Of a stretch of 64,000 bases of DNA, positions 16,722 through 26,600 are shown piece by piece. Position numbers and translations under genes: made by a program. The DNA is from UBA2137 sp050251555. GTDB lineage: Bacteria > Pseudomonadota > Alphaproteobacteria > Micavibrionales > Micavibrionaceae. The notes below the pieces were generated by a model. The model saw only the letters and a program-made list of their open reading frames with translations, did no database searches and was not told where the DNA came from. The stretch covers positions 3,198 through 67,197 of the forward strand of contig JBFWMN010000004.1 in assembly GCA_050251555.1 (NCBI GenBank). Reading direction: 5' to 3'. How positions within the stretch are numbered: the stretch's first letter is position 1; every line of letters starts with the position of its first letter.

Positions 16722-17507
16722 TTATCTCAACTGCGAGATAGAGGCGAGCATTTCATCCGAGGTCGAAATGACCTGAGAGTTCATTTCATAGGCACGTTGT
16801 GCCGTAATCATGTTGGTGATCTCTTTCACAACATCGACGTTGGATTGCTCAAGAGCGCCCTGAATGATGGTTCCGAAATTATCTGTTCCCGGAACATCAA
16901 CCACAGGTGTCCCCGAGGCTTCCGTTTCCATGAACATTGTGTCGCCCACAGCTTCAAGTCCGGCGGGATTGATGAAGTTGGCAAGCTCGATCTGTCCGAG
17001 ATTTTGCATGTTCACCTGCCCTTGTAAGGAAACAAGCACTTCACCTTCCTTATTCACTTCCAGATTGATCGCATCGTCGGGCACGGTAATACCGGGTAAA
17101 ACGCGATAACCTTGCGAGGTGACGATCTCACCATCCTGATTGAGCTGGAAAGAGCCGGCCCGTGTATAGGCTGTGTCGCCATTCGGTAATTCGATCTGGT
17201 AAAACCCTTGGCCGTTAATCGCAAGATCCAGTTCGGATTCCGTGAGTTGCAGCGTTCCCTGCTCGTGAATACGGTAGGTTGCGGCAGGTTTGACACCAAG
17301 CCCGAGCTGCAAGCCCGAAGGCACGATCGTATCAGCCGATGAGGATGTCGCACCGGGGCGGATCATGTTCTGGTAAATCAAATCCGAAAATTCGATGCGC
17401 TGGCGTTTAAAGCCTGTCGTGGTCATGTTGGCGATGTTGTTGGATATCACATCCACATTCATCTGCTGGGCCAGCATGCCTGTTGCGCCGATATCAAGTG
17501 ATCTCAT
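16722..17507 (-). CDS. flgG: FlgG, distal rod protein
   Basis: FlgG makes the distal rod. The 261-residue length is normal. The N-terminus (MRSLDIGATGMLAQQMNVDV, then ISNNIANMTTTGFKRQRIEF) is the rod/hook signature, and the C-terminus (QSNVDVVKEITNMITAQRAY, then EMNSQVISTSDEMLASISQL) is the FlgG/FlgE family end. AAGGAG precedes the ATG. flgF lies 31 bases upstream on the same strand and flgA follows. Confidence 0.97.
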   Translation of the reverse strand: MRSLDIGATGMLAQQMNVDVISNNIANMTTTGFKRQRIEFSDLIYQNMIRPGATSSSADTIVPSGLQLGLGVKPAATYRIHEQGTLQLTESELDLAINGQGFYQIELPNGDTAYTRAGSFQLNQDGEIVTSQGYRVLPGITVPDDAINLEVNKEGEVLVSLQGQVNMQNLGQIELANFINPAGLEAVGDTMFMETEASGTPVVDVPGTDNFGTIIQGALEQSNVDVVKEITNMITAQRAYEMNSQVISTSDEMLASISQLR

Positions 17508-17538
17508 GGGATAGTCTCCTTATGGTTTCAAATTCGTA

Positions 17539-18264
17539 TTAAACGGGTCGCCCAAGACGCTGGATGGCATCTTTCTGGCGGTCGTGGTCATTTTGTAAAA
17601 AGCGCTGCATCGCCTGATATTCACGGCTAATGTCGATCATCTTCGTCATTTCGACGATCGGAGAGACATTCGAGCCTTCAAGTTCGCCTTGCAGCACCAC
17701 AGTGTCTTGTGCGGGTCGGCCTGCCTCCGTAGTCGAATAGAGACCGTTCCCTTGCGGGGTGAGAAGCTGAGGATTGTCAAATTCATGCACCATAATCGTG
17801 CCGATTTCTCCCTGATCCGTGGAGACACGGCCCTGACGGTCGATACTGATATTCTTGACATTTTCGGGTACGACGATGGCTCCGCCGCCCAAATCCGCAA
17901 CGCGGTAACCGTTGGGCGTGACAAGCTCGCGCAAATTATTGAGATTAAAGTTACCGGCACGCGTGTATTGAATTTCACCACCTGCCGTTCTGACCCCCAT
18001 AAAGCCCGGACCGTTTAAAGCGACATCCAAAGGACTGCCTGTCTGCTGCAAGGGACCCGGTTTGGTCAAATCATACTGACCGTAATCTTCAACCATTGAG
18101 ATCGGATCACGCGCACCTCTGGGGTCCGAAATATATTCTTTGAAGAGCGGATTTTGAGCGCGGAAGCCGGGTGTATTGGCGTTGGCGATGTTGTTGGCGA
18201 CAAGATCCATGCCTGTCCTCAACACCATCTGGCGCGACAATCCGATATAAAGACCATTTTCCAT
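17539..18264 (-). CDS. flgF: FlgF, proximal rod protein
   Basis: FlgF is a proximal rod subunit. The 241-residue product has the rod signature MDLVANNIANANTPGFRAQN near the N-terminus, an internal family stretch QQTGSPLDVALNGPGFMGV, and the C-terminal SPIVEMTKMIDISREYQAMQ. It leads the flgF-flgG pair from the sigma-54 promoter at 18377-18391, about 100 bases upstream. Confidence 0.95.
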   Translation of the reverse strand: MENGLYIGLSRQMVLRTGMDLVANNIANANTPGFRAQNPLFKEYISDPRGARDPISMVEDYGQYDLTKPGPLQQTGSPLDVALNGPGFMGVRTAGGEIQYTRAGNFNLNNLRELVTPNGYRVADLGGGAIVVPENVKNISIDRQGRVSTDQGEIGTIMVHEFDNPQLLTPQGNGLYSTTEAGRPAQDTVVLQGELEGSNVSPIVEMTKMIDISREYQAMQRFLQNDHDRQKDAIQRLGRPV

Positions 18265-18619
18265 GATGTTTGTCCCTAACCATCAAAATTGTTTTTTTGT
18301 TTGTCTTAAACGTCTCTTGTCTGTTCCCTTACCCTCTCGAATATGAAAGAAAACGGAAATCGACAGACCATACCTTGCACATGCCGTGCCAGTTTTGTAA
18401 GTCTTTGAAAAACAATAATTTACCTTTTCTCTCTGGGCAAAATGATCGATGCGGCCCGCAGCATCTTCTGGGCAAAAGAGGGAAAGACGGGGCAGATTTT
18501 TCCGCCCATGAATATTTGTGGGTGAGGGTAAGATGCGGCCTTTATCGTCAGGGGAAAAACAGGTTATAGTGTAAGACGTTAGAATAACGCATGACATGCA
18601 AAACAAGGAGCCGGAGCAC
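18265..18619. other. Divergent intergenic region between flgF and fliL
   Basis: This stretch of 355 bases holds no gene I can support. The minus strand carries the sigma-54 promoter for flgF (18377-18391), leaving a leader of about 100 bases. On the plus strand, before fliL, a TATAGT lies near 18564-18569 with only a poor -35, so the fliL promoter is uncertain. Confidence 0.5.
18377..18391 (-). promoter_or_regulatory. Sigma-54 promoter for flgF-flgG
   Basis: On the minus strand TGGCACGGCATGTGC fits the -24/-12 consensus with one mismatch (GTGC for TTGC). It is nearly identical to the flgA promoter over all 15 bases and shares its AAC flank. Confidence 0.85.
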
Positions 18620-19228
18620 ATGGCCGAGCACGAAGAAGCCCCTCATGACGACAAACCCGTAGCCGCTGCAGGCGGTCACGGCGAGGCAGAGTCTCTGGAT
18701 GATGACGGCGGCTCGAAGAAGAAAATTCTCTTCCTGCTTGTGGCTCTTATTCTCCTGACCGCCATCGGTACAGGGCTTTATTTTTCGGGCATGCTTGATT
18801 CCGTGATGGGTAAAACCGATGAAGCCACCGAAGAAACCGCAGGCGGTGAACACGGGGACGCACCTGCCGCCGAACACGGCGCAGCCTCAAGCGGTGGCGG
18901 TGAACATGGCGAGGGTGTCCCGGGCATTGCCTTCCTGCCGATCCCCGACATGCTGGTCAATTTAAGTTCGGATGACGGACAACCCCGCTATTTGCGTTTG
19001 AGCGTACAGCTTGAGCTGGAAAGCGAAGCCGACCGCGCCGCAGTCGAGGCTGTCCTTCCCCGCGTCATTGACCAGTTCCAGACCTATTTGCGTGAATTGC
19101 GCGTGGAAGACCTCAGAGGCTCTAAAGGCATCTACCGCCTGCAAATCGAGCTGTTAAACCGCGTCAATACAGCCGCCTACCCTGTGAAGGTCAAGGACGT
19201 GCTGTTTCAGGAAATACTGATACAATAG
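18620..19228 (+). CDS. fliL: FliL, flagellar basal-body stator-associated protein
   Basis: FliL forms rings around stator units and affects torque. The product is 202 residues from the ATG at 18620, chosen because AAGGAG lies nine bases upstream; an earlier in-frame ATG at 18596 lacks a site. An acidic, His-rich N-terminus leads to one membrane segment (ILFLLVALILLTAIGTGLYF). A periplasmic linker and the FliL domain follow (FLPIPDMLVNLSSDDGQPRYL, RLSVQLELESEADRAAVE, and the end VRVKDVLF-like VKVKDVLFQEILIQ). It heads the plus-strand fliL-fliM run. Confidence 0.92.
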   Translation: MAEHEEAPHDDKPVAAAGGHGEAESLDDDGGSKKKILFLLVALILLTAIGTGLYFSGMLDSVMGKTDEATEETAGGEHGDAPAAEHGAASSGGGEHGEGVPGIAFLPIPDMLVNLSSDDGQPRYLRLSVQLELESEADRAAVEAVLPRVIDQFQTYLRELRVEDLRGSKGIYRLQIELLNRVNTAAYPVKVKDVLFQEILIQ

Positions 19229-19321
19229 CTTTTTCCTTATCTTATATGATAAAATAGGGGTAAGGCCGTCCTCCCCTCATAAAAACAAGGCGGTCACAGT
19301 ACGGGTACGACAGAAAACACC

Positions 19322-20440
19322 ATGAGCGACACACAAACCGCTGAAGCCGAAGATACGAACGAGTCCCTCGTCGACGAGAATATGTCCGACGACACCCGTG
19401 CCATGTCCGAACAATGGGACAGCATGGCCGAGGGCGGCGATGATTTCGGCGATGGTAGTGACGACGTAGATGACGGTGGTGCACGTATCCTCAATCAGGC
19501 TGAGATTGACTCGCTCCTCGGCTTTGATGATGATTTTTCCGATATCGAGGAAAGCTCGGGCGTTATGGCCCTTATCAATGCGGCCCTCGTCAATTACGAG
19601 CGTCTGCCGATGCTCGATATCGTCTTTGACCGCCTTGTTCGTCTGATGTCGACATCCTTAAGAAACCTGACCTCCGATAACGTCGAGGTCTCACTTGATC
19701 AGGTTTCGACCGTGCGCTTTGGCGATTATATGAACTCCATCCCGCTCCCTGCCATGCTTTCCGTTTTTAAGGCCGAGGAATGGGATAACTACGGATTGAT
19801 GGTGACGGACTCCGCCCTCATTTACTCCATCGTCGATGTATTGCTCGGCGGTCGTAAGGGCACACCCGCCATCCGCGTTGAAGGCCGCCCCTATACGACG
19901 ATTGAAACAAAGCTGGTTGAGCGCATGGTCAATGTGGCTCTGGCTGATCTTTCATCCGCCTTTGACCCTCTCTCTCCCGTGTCCTTCAATCTGGACCGAA
20001 TGGAGACCAACCCGCGTTTTTCAACGATCACACAAAGCGGCAACGCCTGTGTCTTGGCGCGTATGCGCATTGATATGGGTGACCGGGGCGGACGCGTCGA
20101 AGTCATTATTCCTTATGCGACGCTTGAGCCGATCCGCGAGCTTCTCTTGCAGATGTTCATGGGTGAAAAATTCGGTCGTGACTCCATCTGGGAAAACCAC
20201 TTGACCCACGAGCTTTTGAAAACGGACGTTTATCTGCAAGCCATTTTGGGCGAACTTTCCGTGCCGCTGACGAATTTGCTGAATTTAAAGATCGGTGAAA
20301 CGCTCTATTTCAATACCAAGCCCGAAGACAAGATTGAGCTGCGCTGCGGTGACTTCCCGATCTTCAAAGGGCCGATGGGACAAAAAGAAGACCAGATTGC
20401 GGTCCGTATCGAGAATTATATTTCCCCTAAAAAGGAATAG
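19322..20440 (+). CDS. fliM: FliM, flagellar motor switch protein
   Basis: FliM is the C-ring protein that binds CheY-P and sets rotation sense. The 372-residue product has an acidic N-terminal stretch of about 55 residues, then LNQAEIDSLLGFDDD, the CheC-like middle domain (PMLDIVFDRLVRLMSTSLRN, with GGRKGTPA), and the C-terminal SpoA domain (ELSVPLTNLLNLKIGETLYF). The N-terminal EIDSLLGF motif lies after, not at, the start, as is common in alphaproteobacteria with extended FliM. It follows fliL by 93 bases. Confidence 0.96.
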   Translation: MSDTQTAEAEDTNESLVDENMSDDTRAMSEQWDSMAEGGDDFGDGSDDVDDGGARILNQAEIDSLLGFDDDFSDIEESSGVMALINAALVNYERLPMLDIVFDRLVRLMSTSLRNLTSDNVEVSLDQVSTVRFGDYMNSIPLPAMLSVFKAEEWDNYGLMVTDSALIYSIVDVLLGGRKGTPAIRVEGRPYTTIETKLVERMVNVALADLSSAFDPLSPVSFNLDRMETNPRFSTITQSGNACVLARMRIDMGDRGGRVEVIIPYATLEPIRELLLQMFMGEKFGRDSIWENHLTHELLKTDVYLQAILGELSVPLTNLLNLKIGETLYFNTKPEDKIELRCGDFPIFKGPMGQKEDQIAVRIENYISPKKE

Positions 20441-20465
20441 TCTTTTTTAAGAGAGAGTACATCAT

Positions 20466-21254
20466 ATGCCTGCGTCAATTTTCACACTCGGATTTATCAT
20501 GGATGTTGTGATCCTGGTGACATTAGCCGCCACGATCTTTTATGCGATGCGCCTGTCAGGCCAGCTCAAAATCCTCAAAGACAGTAAATCCCAGCTTGAA
20601 TTGCTGGTGTCCAATCTCGCTATCAATATCACGCGTGCACAAGAAGCCATTCAGGAAATGCATGATGTGGCAAACGAGGCCTCCGACACTTTGCAGGGTG
20701 CGATCAAACAAGCTCGCGGCATGTCCGATGAGCTGGAACTGATTACCGAGGCGGGTGAAAATCTTGCCGACCGTCTCGAGGCCGCTGCCACAGGCAAGCG
20801 TGTCGCGCAAATCGCCAATGATGATTTGGATGAAAAGCCCGAACTGTTGCGTAAAGAGACAAAACCAGCCAAGCCTGTTACCGCCGCAGTCCCCCAACAT
20901 CAAATGCTCACCGAGGATAATTTTGACGAGCTTGTCGATGACAATTGGGAAGATGATATCGAAGCCGATTATGAGGATGATGAGCCCGTACCCGCCCCGC
21001 AAAAGCAGGCAGCACCGGTAAATCGTCTGCCCAAAGGCCCCAAACTTGGCAACACATCGGCAGGTTTTGCCGGCGGCTTCATGATCCGTGACCGTGAATT
21101 TGAAGACGGAGCAGAGGATGAAGAGCCTGCCCGCCCTGCTCGCGCCCGCTCAATTGAGGCCGAGGATATTGAACGCGAGTTCGAAGCCCTCACCTCCCGC
21201 GCCGAACGCGAACTGGCCTCGGCCCTGAAACGTCGCCGCCCTTATGATGCGTAA
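20466..21254 (+). CDS. DUF6468-like membrane-anchored protein of flagellar operon
   Basis: The role is unknown. The 262-residue protein has one N-terminal membrane segment (LGFIMDVVILVTLAATIFYAM), then a helical coiled-coil-like part to about residue 115 (LKDSKSQLELLVSNLAINIT; AQEAIQEMHDVANEASDTLQ), then an acidic, Pro-rich linker. The C-terminal end is rich in Arg, Ala and Glu. It sits 25 bases after fliM and before the MotE-like gene. I recall this arrangement from other alphaproteobacterial flagellar operons, where the N-terminal domain is annotated DUF6468. A role in stator or basal-body membrane organisation is only a guess from position. Confidence 0.65.
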   Translation: MPASIFTLGFIMDVVILVTLAATIFYAMRLSGQLKILKDSKSQLELLVSNLAINITRAQEAIQEMHDVANEASDTLQGAIKQARGMSDELELITEAGENLADRLEAAATGKRVAQIANDDLDEKPELLRKETKPAKPVTAAVPQHQMLTEDNFDELVDDNWEDDIEADYEDDEPVPAPQKQAAPVNRLPKGPKLGNTSAGFAGGFMIRDREFEDGAEDEEPARPARARSIEAEDIEREFEALTSRAERELASALKRRRPYDA

Positions 21255-21312
21255 AAAGACATAACAAAAGAAAAGGATTTTGCTGCATCTCAACGTAGTA
21301 AAGACAAGACCC

Positions 21313-22044
21313 ATGTTTGAAAACACACTCTCCAGATTGCGCCTTTTGCCCATCCTTGTGCTGGTGGCTTGCGCATGCTTTGCCATTCGCTTTGGTGAAG
21401 TGGTGTTTTCCGTGTCTTCGGGCGCTGCCATGGCTGCCTCCGAAGAAAAGGCCGCTCCCCCTCCGCAATCGACCTTAAGCGCAACAGACGAACAGGGTGA
21501 TGACGCACAAGCCGCACCTGCCGAAGCGCCTGCAAAACCCGAGATCGAAACACCGAAAATCACGTTGGGCAACAGCCCCGCCTGGGTCGATTCCACCGAT
21601 ACCGACCTTGAATATTCGGAAGTGCGTGCCGAGCTTTTTGAAACGCTCGCTGCCCGCCGTAAAGCACTCGATGCCAGGGAGGCTGAACTCGATAAGCGCG
21701 AAGCCCTCTTGAAAGCCGCCCAGCAGGAAATTGACATGAAGGTCAATGAAATGAACAAGGTGAAAGGCGATATTCAGGGGCTTTTGAAAGAGCAATCCGC
21801 CGAGGAAGCCGCACGCATCACCTCACTCGTCAAAGTCTATGAAGGAATGAAGGCCAAAGATGCCGCCAATATCTTCAATACACTCGACATGGATATCCTG
21901 ATTGAGGTAATGGGCCGTATGTCGGAACGAAAACTCGCACCCATTCTGGCTGAAATGGACCCCGAGCGTGCCCGTTCCGTGACCATCTTTTTAGCCGAAC
22001 AAAAAAGACTGCCCTCCATGCCCGGCATGGATTTACCGCAGTAA
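21313..22044 (+). CDS. motE: MotE-like protein (MgtE N-domain-like, stator chaperone)
   Basis: MotE-type proteins are periplasmic proteins with an MgtE/FliG-like helical fold that stabilise stator proteins. The product, 243 residues from ATG 21313, has a signal anchor (LLPILVLVACACFAIRFG) and a Pro/Ala-rich linker. A long coiled coil follows (RRKALDAREAELDKREALLK), then a C-terminal domain (KVYEGMKAKDAANIFNTLDM, IEVMGRMSERKLAPILAEMD). The start is uncertain: a TTG 33 bases earlier sits too near an AAAGG site. It lies between the DUF6468-like gene and the MotB pair, which fits a stator role. Confidence 0.8.
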   Translation: MFENTLSRLRLLPILVLVACACFAIRFGEVVFSVSSGAAMAASEEKAAPPPQSTLSATDEQGDDAQAAPAEAPAKPEIETPKITLGNSPAWVDSTDTDLEYSEVRAELFETLAARRKALDAREAELDKREALLKAAQQEIDMKVNEMNKVKGDIQGLLKEQSAEEAARITSLVKVYEGMKAKDAANIFNTLDMDILIEVMGRMSERKLAPILAEMDPERARSVTIFLAEQKRLPSMPGMDLPQ

Positions 22045-22135
22045 CCCGTAAATAAGCGTAAGAGACTGCCCAAATGCGCGTCTCTTTTTAATGCCTGTTT
22101 TTCTTTTCCCTCACGCGATATAATGGCGGGGTCAC

Positions 22136-22816
22136 ATGTTCGAGAAAAAGAAAATCATTACCCCGCCTTCGCCGTCCCAGATGTACCAAACTCTGGCGCT
22201 GTATATTATTCTTCTGTCTTTTTTCGTCGTCTTGAATTCGATTTCCACCTATGAAGAGCAAAAGACCAGCCCCGTCATGGAGAGCATCGACAGCTCCTTT
22301 GCCGGCAAGGCTTTCCGCGAGGAAAAAGCACCCAGCATGACCCCCGACCCTGTAGAAGGTGCGGGACAAGGCCAATCCCCCGCCCTTGAGCTGAACAAGC
22401 TGTTTCGCGCTGCCTATCCCGAAATCACGGATGCGCATGTCGATATTGCCCGCGGCCTTTTTTATGCGGAATTGTCTGTCGAAGAGCTGAAAAGCGGGTT
22501 CTATTCAGAGAATTCGATCCCGTTTTGGAGTTTTATGCGCTCGCTGACGACAAACAAGAAGCCGGCGACCAGTGGCGCACGCGTTGATCTGATCATGTTG
22601 CAAGACCGTGACATCGGCGAGGATACGCAAGAGGCTGATGATAATGCGCGGCTTTTGACCGCCAGAGGCGCAACATTGGCTGAAACCATGCAGGATATGG
22701 GTATTCCACCACAACATTTAAGCATCGGCATCGAACAGGGGCAAAAAGACCATGTCTTACTACTGGTGCGGACCATTGCACAAAGCTCCCCGCTCGAAGG
22801 AGATTTGCCTAAATGA
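22136..22816 (+). CDS. MotB-like protein lacking the proton-binding Asp
   Basis: This 226-residue protein looks like a MotB paralogue. One N-terminal membrane segment (about 17-37, with IILLSFFVVLNSIS) matches the MotB FFV pattern, and a C-terminal part (ARLLTARGATLAETMQDMGI) resembles the end of an OmpA-like peptidoglycan-binding domain in degenerate form. Eight residues before the FF pair, where MotB has its essential Asp, this protein has Ala21. It should not carry protons alone. Its stop overlaps the start of the real motB by four bases (22813-22816), so the two are translated together. It might pair with MotB or act as an accessory stator part. The assignment is an inference from the segment pattern and coupling. 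Confidence 0.65.
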   Translation: MFEKKKIITPPSPSQMYQTLALYIILLSFFVVLNSISTYEEQKTSPVMESIDSSFAGKAFREEKAPSMTPDPVEGAGQGQSPALELNKLFRAAYPEITDAHVDIARGLFYAELSVEELKSGFYSENSIPFWSFMRSLTTNKKPATSGARVDLIMLQDRDIGEDTQEADDNARLLTARGATLAETMQDMGIPPQHLSIGIEQGQKDHVLLLVRTIAQSSPLEGDLPK

Positions 22817-23607
22817 CACTGCCCGCCGATTTCGATAAATCGCAAGTCGATGTGTTTATGCCGTCACGCCGGACAACCATTTCCTCGCAGCCTGTCTGGA
22901 TCACGACATTCACCGATATGATCGCGCTGATGCTGACCTTCTTTGTTTTGACCTATGCCATGTCGGAACCGCGGCAGGAAGATTGGGAGGAAATGACCTC
23001 CAAAGTGCAAGAAGAATTCAATAAATTTACGGGGCAACGCAATTTTCAGGGCGACTATGACACATTCAGTCTCGACCGCGTGGCCTCGGAAGTGGCTCTC
23101 AAGCCGCTTTACCTGCAATCGCTTTTGAATGCCCGTCTGGATCAGGTCAATCTGGGCGAACGCCCGCGTCTGCAATATGACCCTGCCAACCGCCAGTTGA
23201 TCCTCAGCCTGCCGCAAGCGCTTGCCTTTGACTCAGGGAAAACGTCTTTAAGCCCGCAAGGCCAAGTGGTGATTGATACGCTGGCCCCTCTACTTAAGCG
23301 CATTAAAAATTCCGTGGAGCTGGTCGGTCACACCGATATCGCCCCGGTGATCGGGGACGTTAATACGGCCTACGCCTCAAACTGGGATTTGTCGCTTGAT
23401 CGTGCCATGTCTGTTGCCAAAGCCTTACGCCGTGCAGGTTACACGAAGAACATGCTGGTATTGGGACAAGCCTCATCCGAGTTCGATATTTACGGTGACA
23501 ACCTGACCCCGTCCGAAAAAATGCGCATGTCACGGCGCGTGGATATTGTCATCAATCCTGATGATGGTTCCCGCCTGAAGAGACTTGGGATAGAATTGGT
23601 CGAGTAA
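22813..23607 (+). CDS. motB: MotB, flagellar stator protein
   Basis: MotB anchors the stator to peptidoglycan and carries the ion path. The 264-residue protein has a single membrane segment with the essential acidic residue (WITTFTDMIALMLTFFVLTY, Asp35) and a C-terminal OmpA-like domain (VELVGHTDIAPV, WDLSLDRAMSVAKALRRAGY, MRMSRRVDIVI). The region between is longer and more charged than in short MotB proteins. It is translationally coupled to the preceding MotB-like gene. The matching motA is far off at 1883-2758. Confidence 0.93.
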   Translation: MTLPADFDKSQVDVFMPSRRTTISSQPVWITTFTDMIALMLTFFVLTYAMSEPRQEDWEEMTSKVQEEFNKFTGQRNFQGDYDTFSLDRVASEVALKPLYLQSLLNARLDQVNLGERPRLQYDPANRQLILSLPQALAFDSGKTSLSPQGQVVIDTLAPLLKRIKNSVELVGHTDIAPVIGDVNTAYASNWDLSLDRAMSVAKALRRAGYTKNMLVLGQASSEFDIYGDNLTPSEKMRMSRRVDIVINPDDGSRLKRLGIELVE

Positions 23608-23658
23608 CCTCAGGCAATCTTGCCCCGCCCCGCCTTTTCTGGCATCAATAGAAACAAC

Positions 23659-26600
23659 ATGTTGCGCCCCGCCTCCGCTCTTTTCACACTGACCTTGACC
23701 ACGGCTTTATGGCTGGGTTTGCCTGCGCCCGCACACAGCGCGGAGCTGCGCGGTGAAGATAAATCAGGTTACTCGCGTATCGTGCTTGAAACAGATGGCG
23801 GCAACCCTGATTACACAGTCTCCAAACTGGCAGATGGAGGTTTTACCTTAAGCGTCAAAAGCAGTGAAAAAGTCTCTGCGGGTGATGCCGCAGCCGTTAA
23901 AGCTCTTTCACGTCTTGCCGACATCGCCGTCTCCGATACGGACGGGACGCTCAAATTGACCTTCAAAGCCCCGAAAGCCACTGAGCTGCGCCAATTTACA
24001 ACAGGACGCCGTATCATTGTCGACGTCTATGGCGGAACGGTTGAACAGGCCGCTGGCGAAACCGCTGCAAAGGCTTCGCCCGCCCCTGAACCTGAAGCTA
24101 AGCCCGCCCAAGCTGAAGAACCCGAAAGGCCTGCAGAAAAGCCCGCCATTGAGCCAGAGGAAAAACCTGCTGTAGAAACGGTGAAGGCTGAAGACACCCA
24201 CGCGGCAACAGCCCCTTTGGAAGACAAACTCGAGGAAGCCAAAGAGGCAATTAACAAACAGGGTGAAACAAAACCCGCTTTGAGCGCGGTCAATGCCACC
24301 CCCGAAGATTCTTTGGAAATGTCGCCCGCCGCAGCCCGAGAAGAAGCCGCCAAAGCAAAAAAGGTTGCCGACACGCCTTCTGCCGTGATCACCATTTCAG
24401 GAACGGAAAGTTTCGGCCTGACCGCTTTTAAAGCGGGTAATCGCCTGTTTATCGTGATGGACCGCCCCGAAGTGACACTGGCCCCGCAAGCTGCAGGCCC
24501 GCAAGGTGGAGACATTGGTGGGTTTGAACGACAAAATCTGGAAGAAGCCACAATCTTTTCGGCAGAGTTGCCTGACAATTTTGTTGATGCCCCGATCCGT
24601 TCCGAGGGCGGCGGACTTGTCTGGCGCATCATTTTTGGAGGTGAAAAACCCGACGGCATGACGCCTGCACGTCTTGGCGCTGTTAATACTAACGGCGCAA
24701 AATCTCTGCTGTGGAACGGCACGCACTCAGGAAAAGTCATTGATTTCGAAGACAAGCTGACCGGCATGAAAATGGAAGCGGTTACCAGCTTACAGGCCGC
24801 AGAATACCAAGCACCCGAGCGCGAATATCCGCAGCTTTTGGTGTATGAAACGGCAGCGGGCTTTGCCTATACGCCGCTTGCCGACGGGATTGAAGCACAA
24901 ATCACTCCCGAAGGTGTTGTGATCAGCGGAGACGGCTCAACCCAGTTGGCTGTCACCGATACCTCCTTAGGCGCAACAGCCTCTTTTCAGAGCCCCGACC
25001 AGCCCAGCGATGAAGCTTTGGCGGATACGTCAATGCCGACAGGGCAGATTTTGCGTTTTGACCGCTGGCAAAAAGGCGGCACACCCGCCTTTTCCGAGAC
25101 AGTTGAGGTCTTAACGGCTGCTGCATCGCGTGAGGAGGAGGAAGCCCGTGTTGAAAATCTGATGGCACTCGGCAAGCTTGAACTCTCCCATGCCTATGGC
25201 CCTGAGGCTCTGGGCTATTTGCGTCTTGCCGAAGAGGCCTTACCTGCTTTGCAAGAGTCTCCTGAATTCATGGCTTTGAAAGGTGTTGCAGCAACTTTAG
25301 CCGGACAATATGCACGTGGGTTTGATCTCTTGAACAATGATGTTTTTGAGGACAATGCCGAAATTGCCGCGTGGAAAACCTTTGCACTTGCAGGCTTGCA
25401 AGACTGGAAACAGGCTGCCGAAACCCTGCCCTCTGACATCAGCCTGATCAGCAATTACCCGACCCCCGTTCGTCCTATTCTGGCCCTTAGCCTTGCTGAA
25501 GTGGCCCTGCGTAATGGCAAGAAGGATCAGGGCGAGGATCTCTTAAAACTGGTGCGCCGTGACGAAGAACAGCTTCTCCCCTCGCAGGTCGCAGCCCTCA
25601 CCTACCTCGAAGGGGAACTGGCGCGCCAAAACGGCGATATTGGCGGGGCGATCACCGTATGGAAGCCGCTCACCGAAGGAACGGATGACCTATACCGTGC
25701 CAAAGCGGGTCTGGCCCTCACCCGTCTTGAAAACGAGAACAAACAGATCAAACCGTCCGAAGCCATCGACCGTCTGGAGCGCCTACGCTATGCATGGCGC
25801 GGTGATGATCTGGAAACACAAATTTATTACCGCCTGGGCCAGCTCTATATCGACCAGAATAACGTACTGAAAGGCTTGGCCCTTATGCGTATCGGCGCAT
25901 CGCGCTCACCTGATAAGGAACTGACGGGCGAGATCACCAATGCGATGGAAGAGGCATACAAAAACGCGTTTATGTCCGACCAGCTTGCGAAACTTAGTCC
26001 GTTGGAAGCCGTCTCGCTCTATGACGATTTTTCCGAGCTCATGCCTGCCGGTCAAGAAGGACGCGATCTCTCCCGCTCACTTGCCGACCGTCTCGCGGAT
26101 GTGGAGCTCTTCGACCGTGCTTCCGATCTCTTAAAGGACATTTTAAACAAGGGTGAAATGCAGCCTTTGGACGCGCTTGAGACCTCCGTCCAGATCGCCC
26201 GTGTGCAGTTACAGGATAAAAAGGCGACTGACGCCCTCAAAACTCTCGAAAAATCCGATGCGCTCTATGAAGAGATCATGTCGGGAAAAGACCCGCTGGA
26301 GGTCAAAGCCCGCGCAGACGGCCTGAACGAGGATGCCGCCCTCTTAAAGGCCCGCGCCTATGCCTTGCAAAAGAAGCCTGATCAGGCACTTCTTGTTCTC
26401 TCTCGTCTTCCCCAAACCCCTGCGATTGTTCGCATGCGGGCCGATGTTGCTTGGCGGGCCGAGCGCTGGGATGCGGCTTCCGAAGCACTGGAAGAGCTCG
26501 TCAATTTAAGCGATATTTCAGACACCACGCCGCTCACCCAAGAACAGGCCGAATTGCTTCTCAACTGGGCCGTCACTCTCAGCCTTTCAGATAACCGCTA

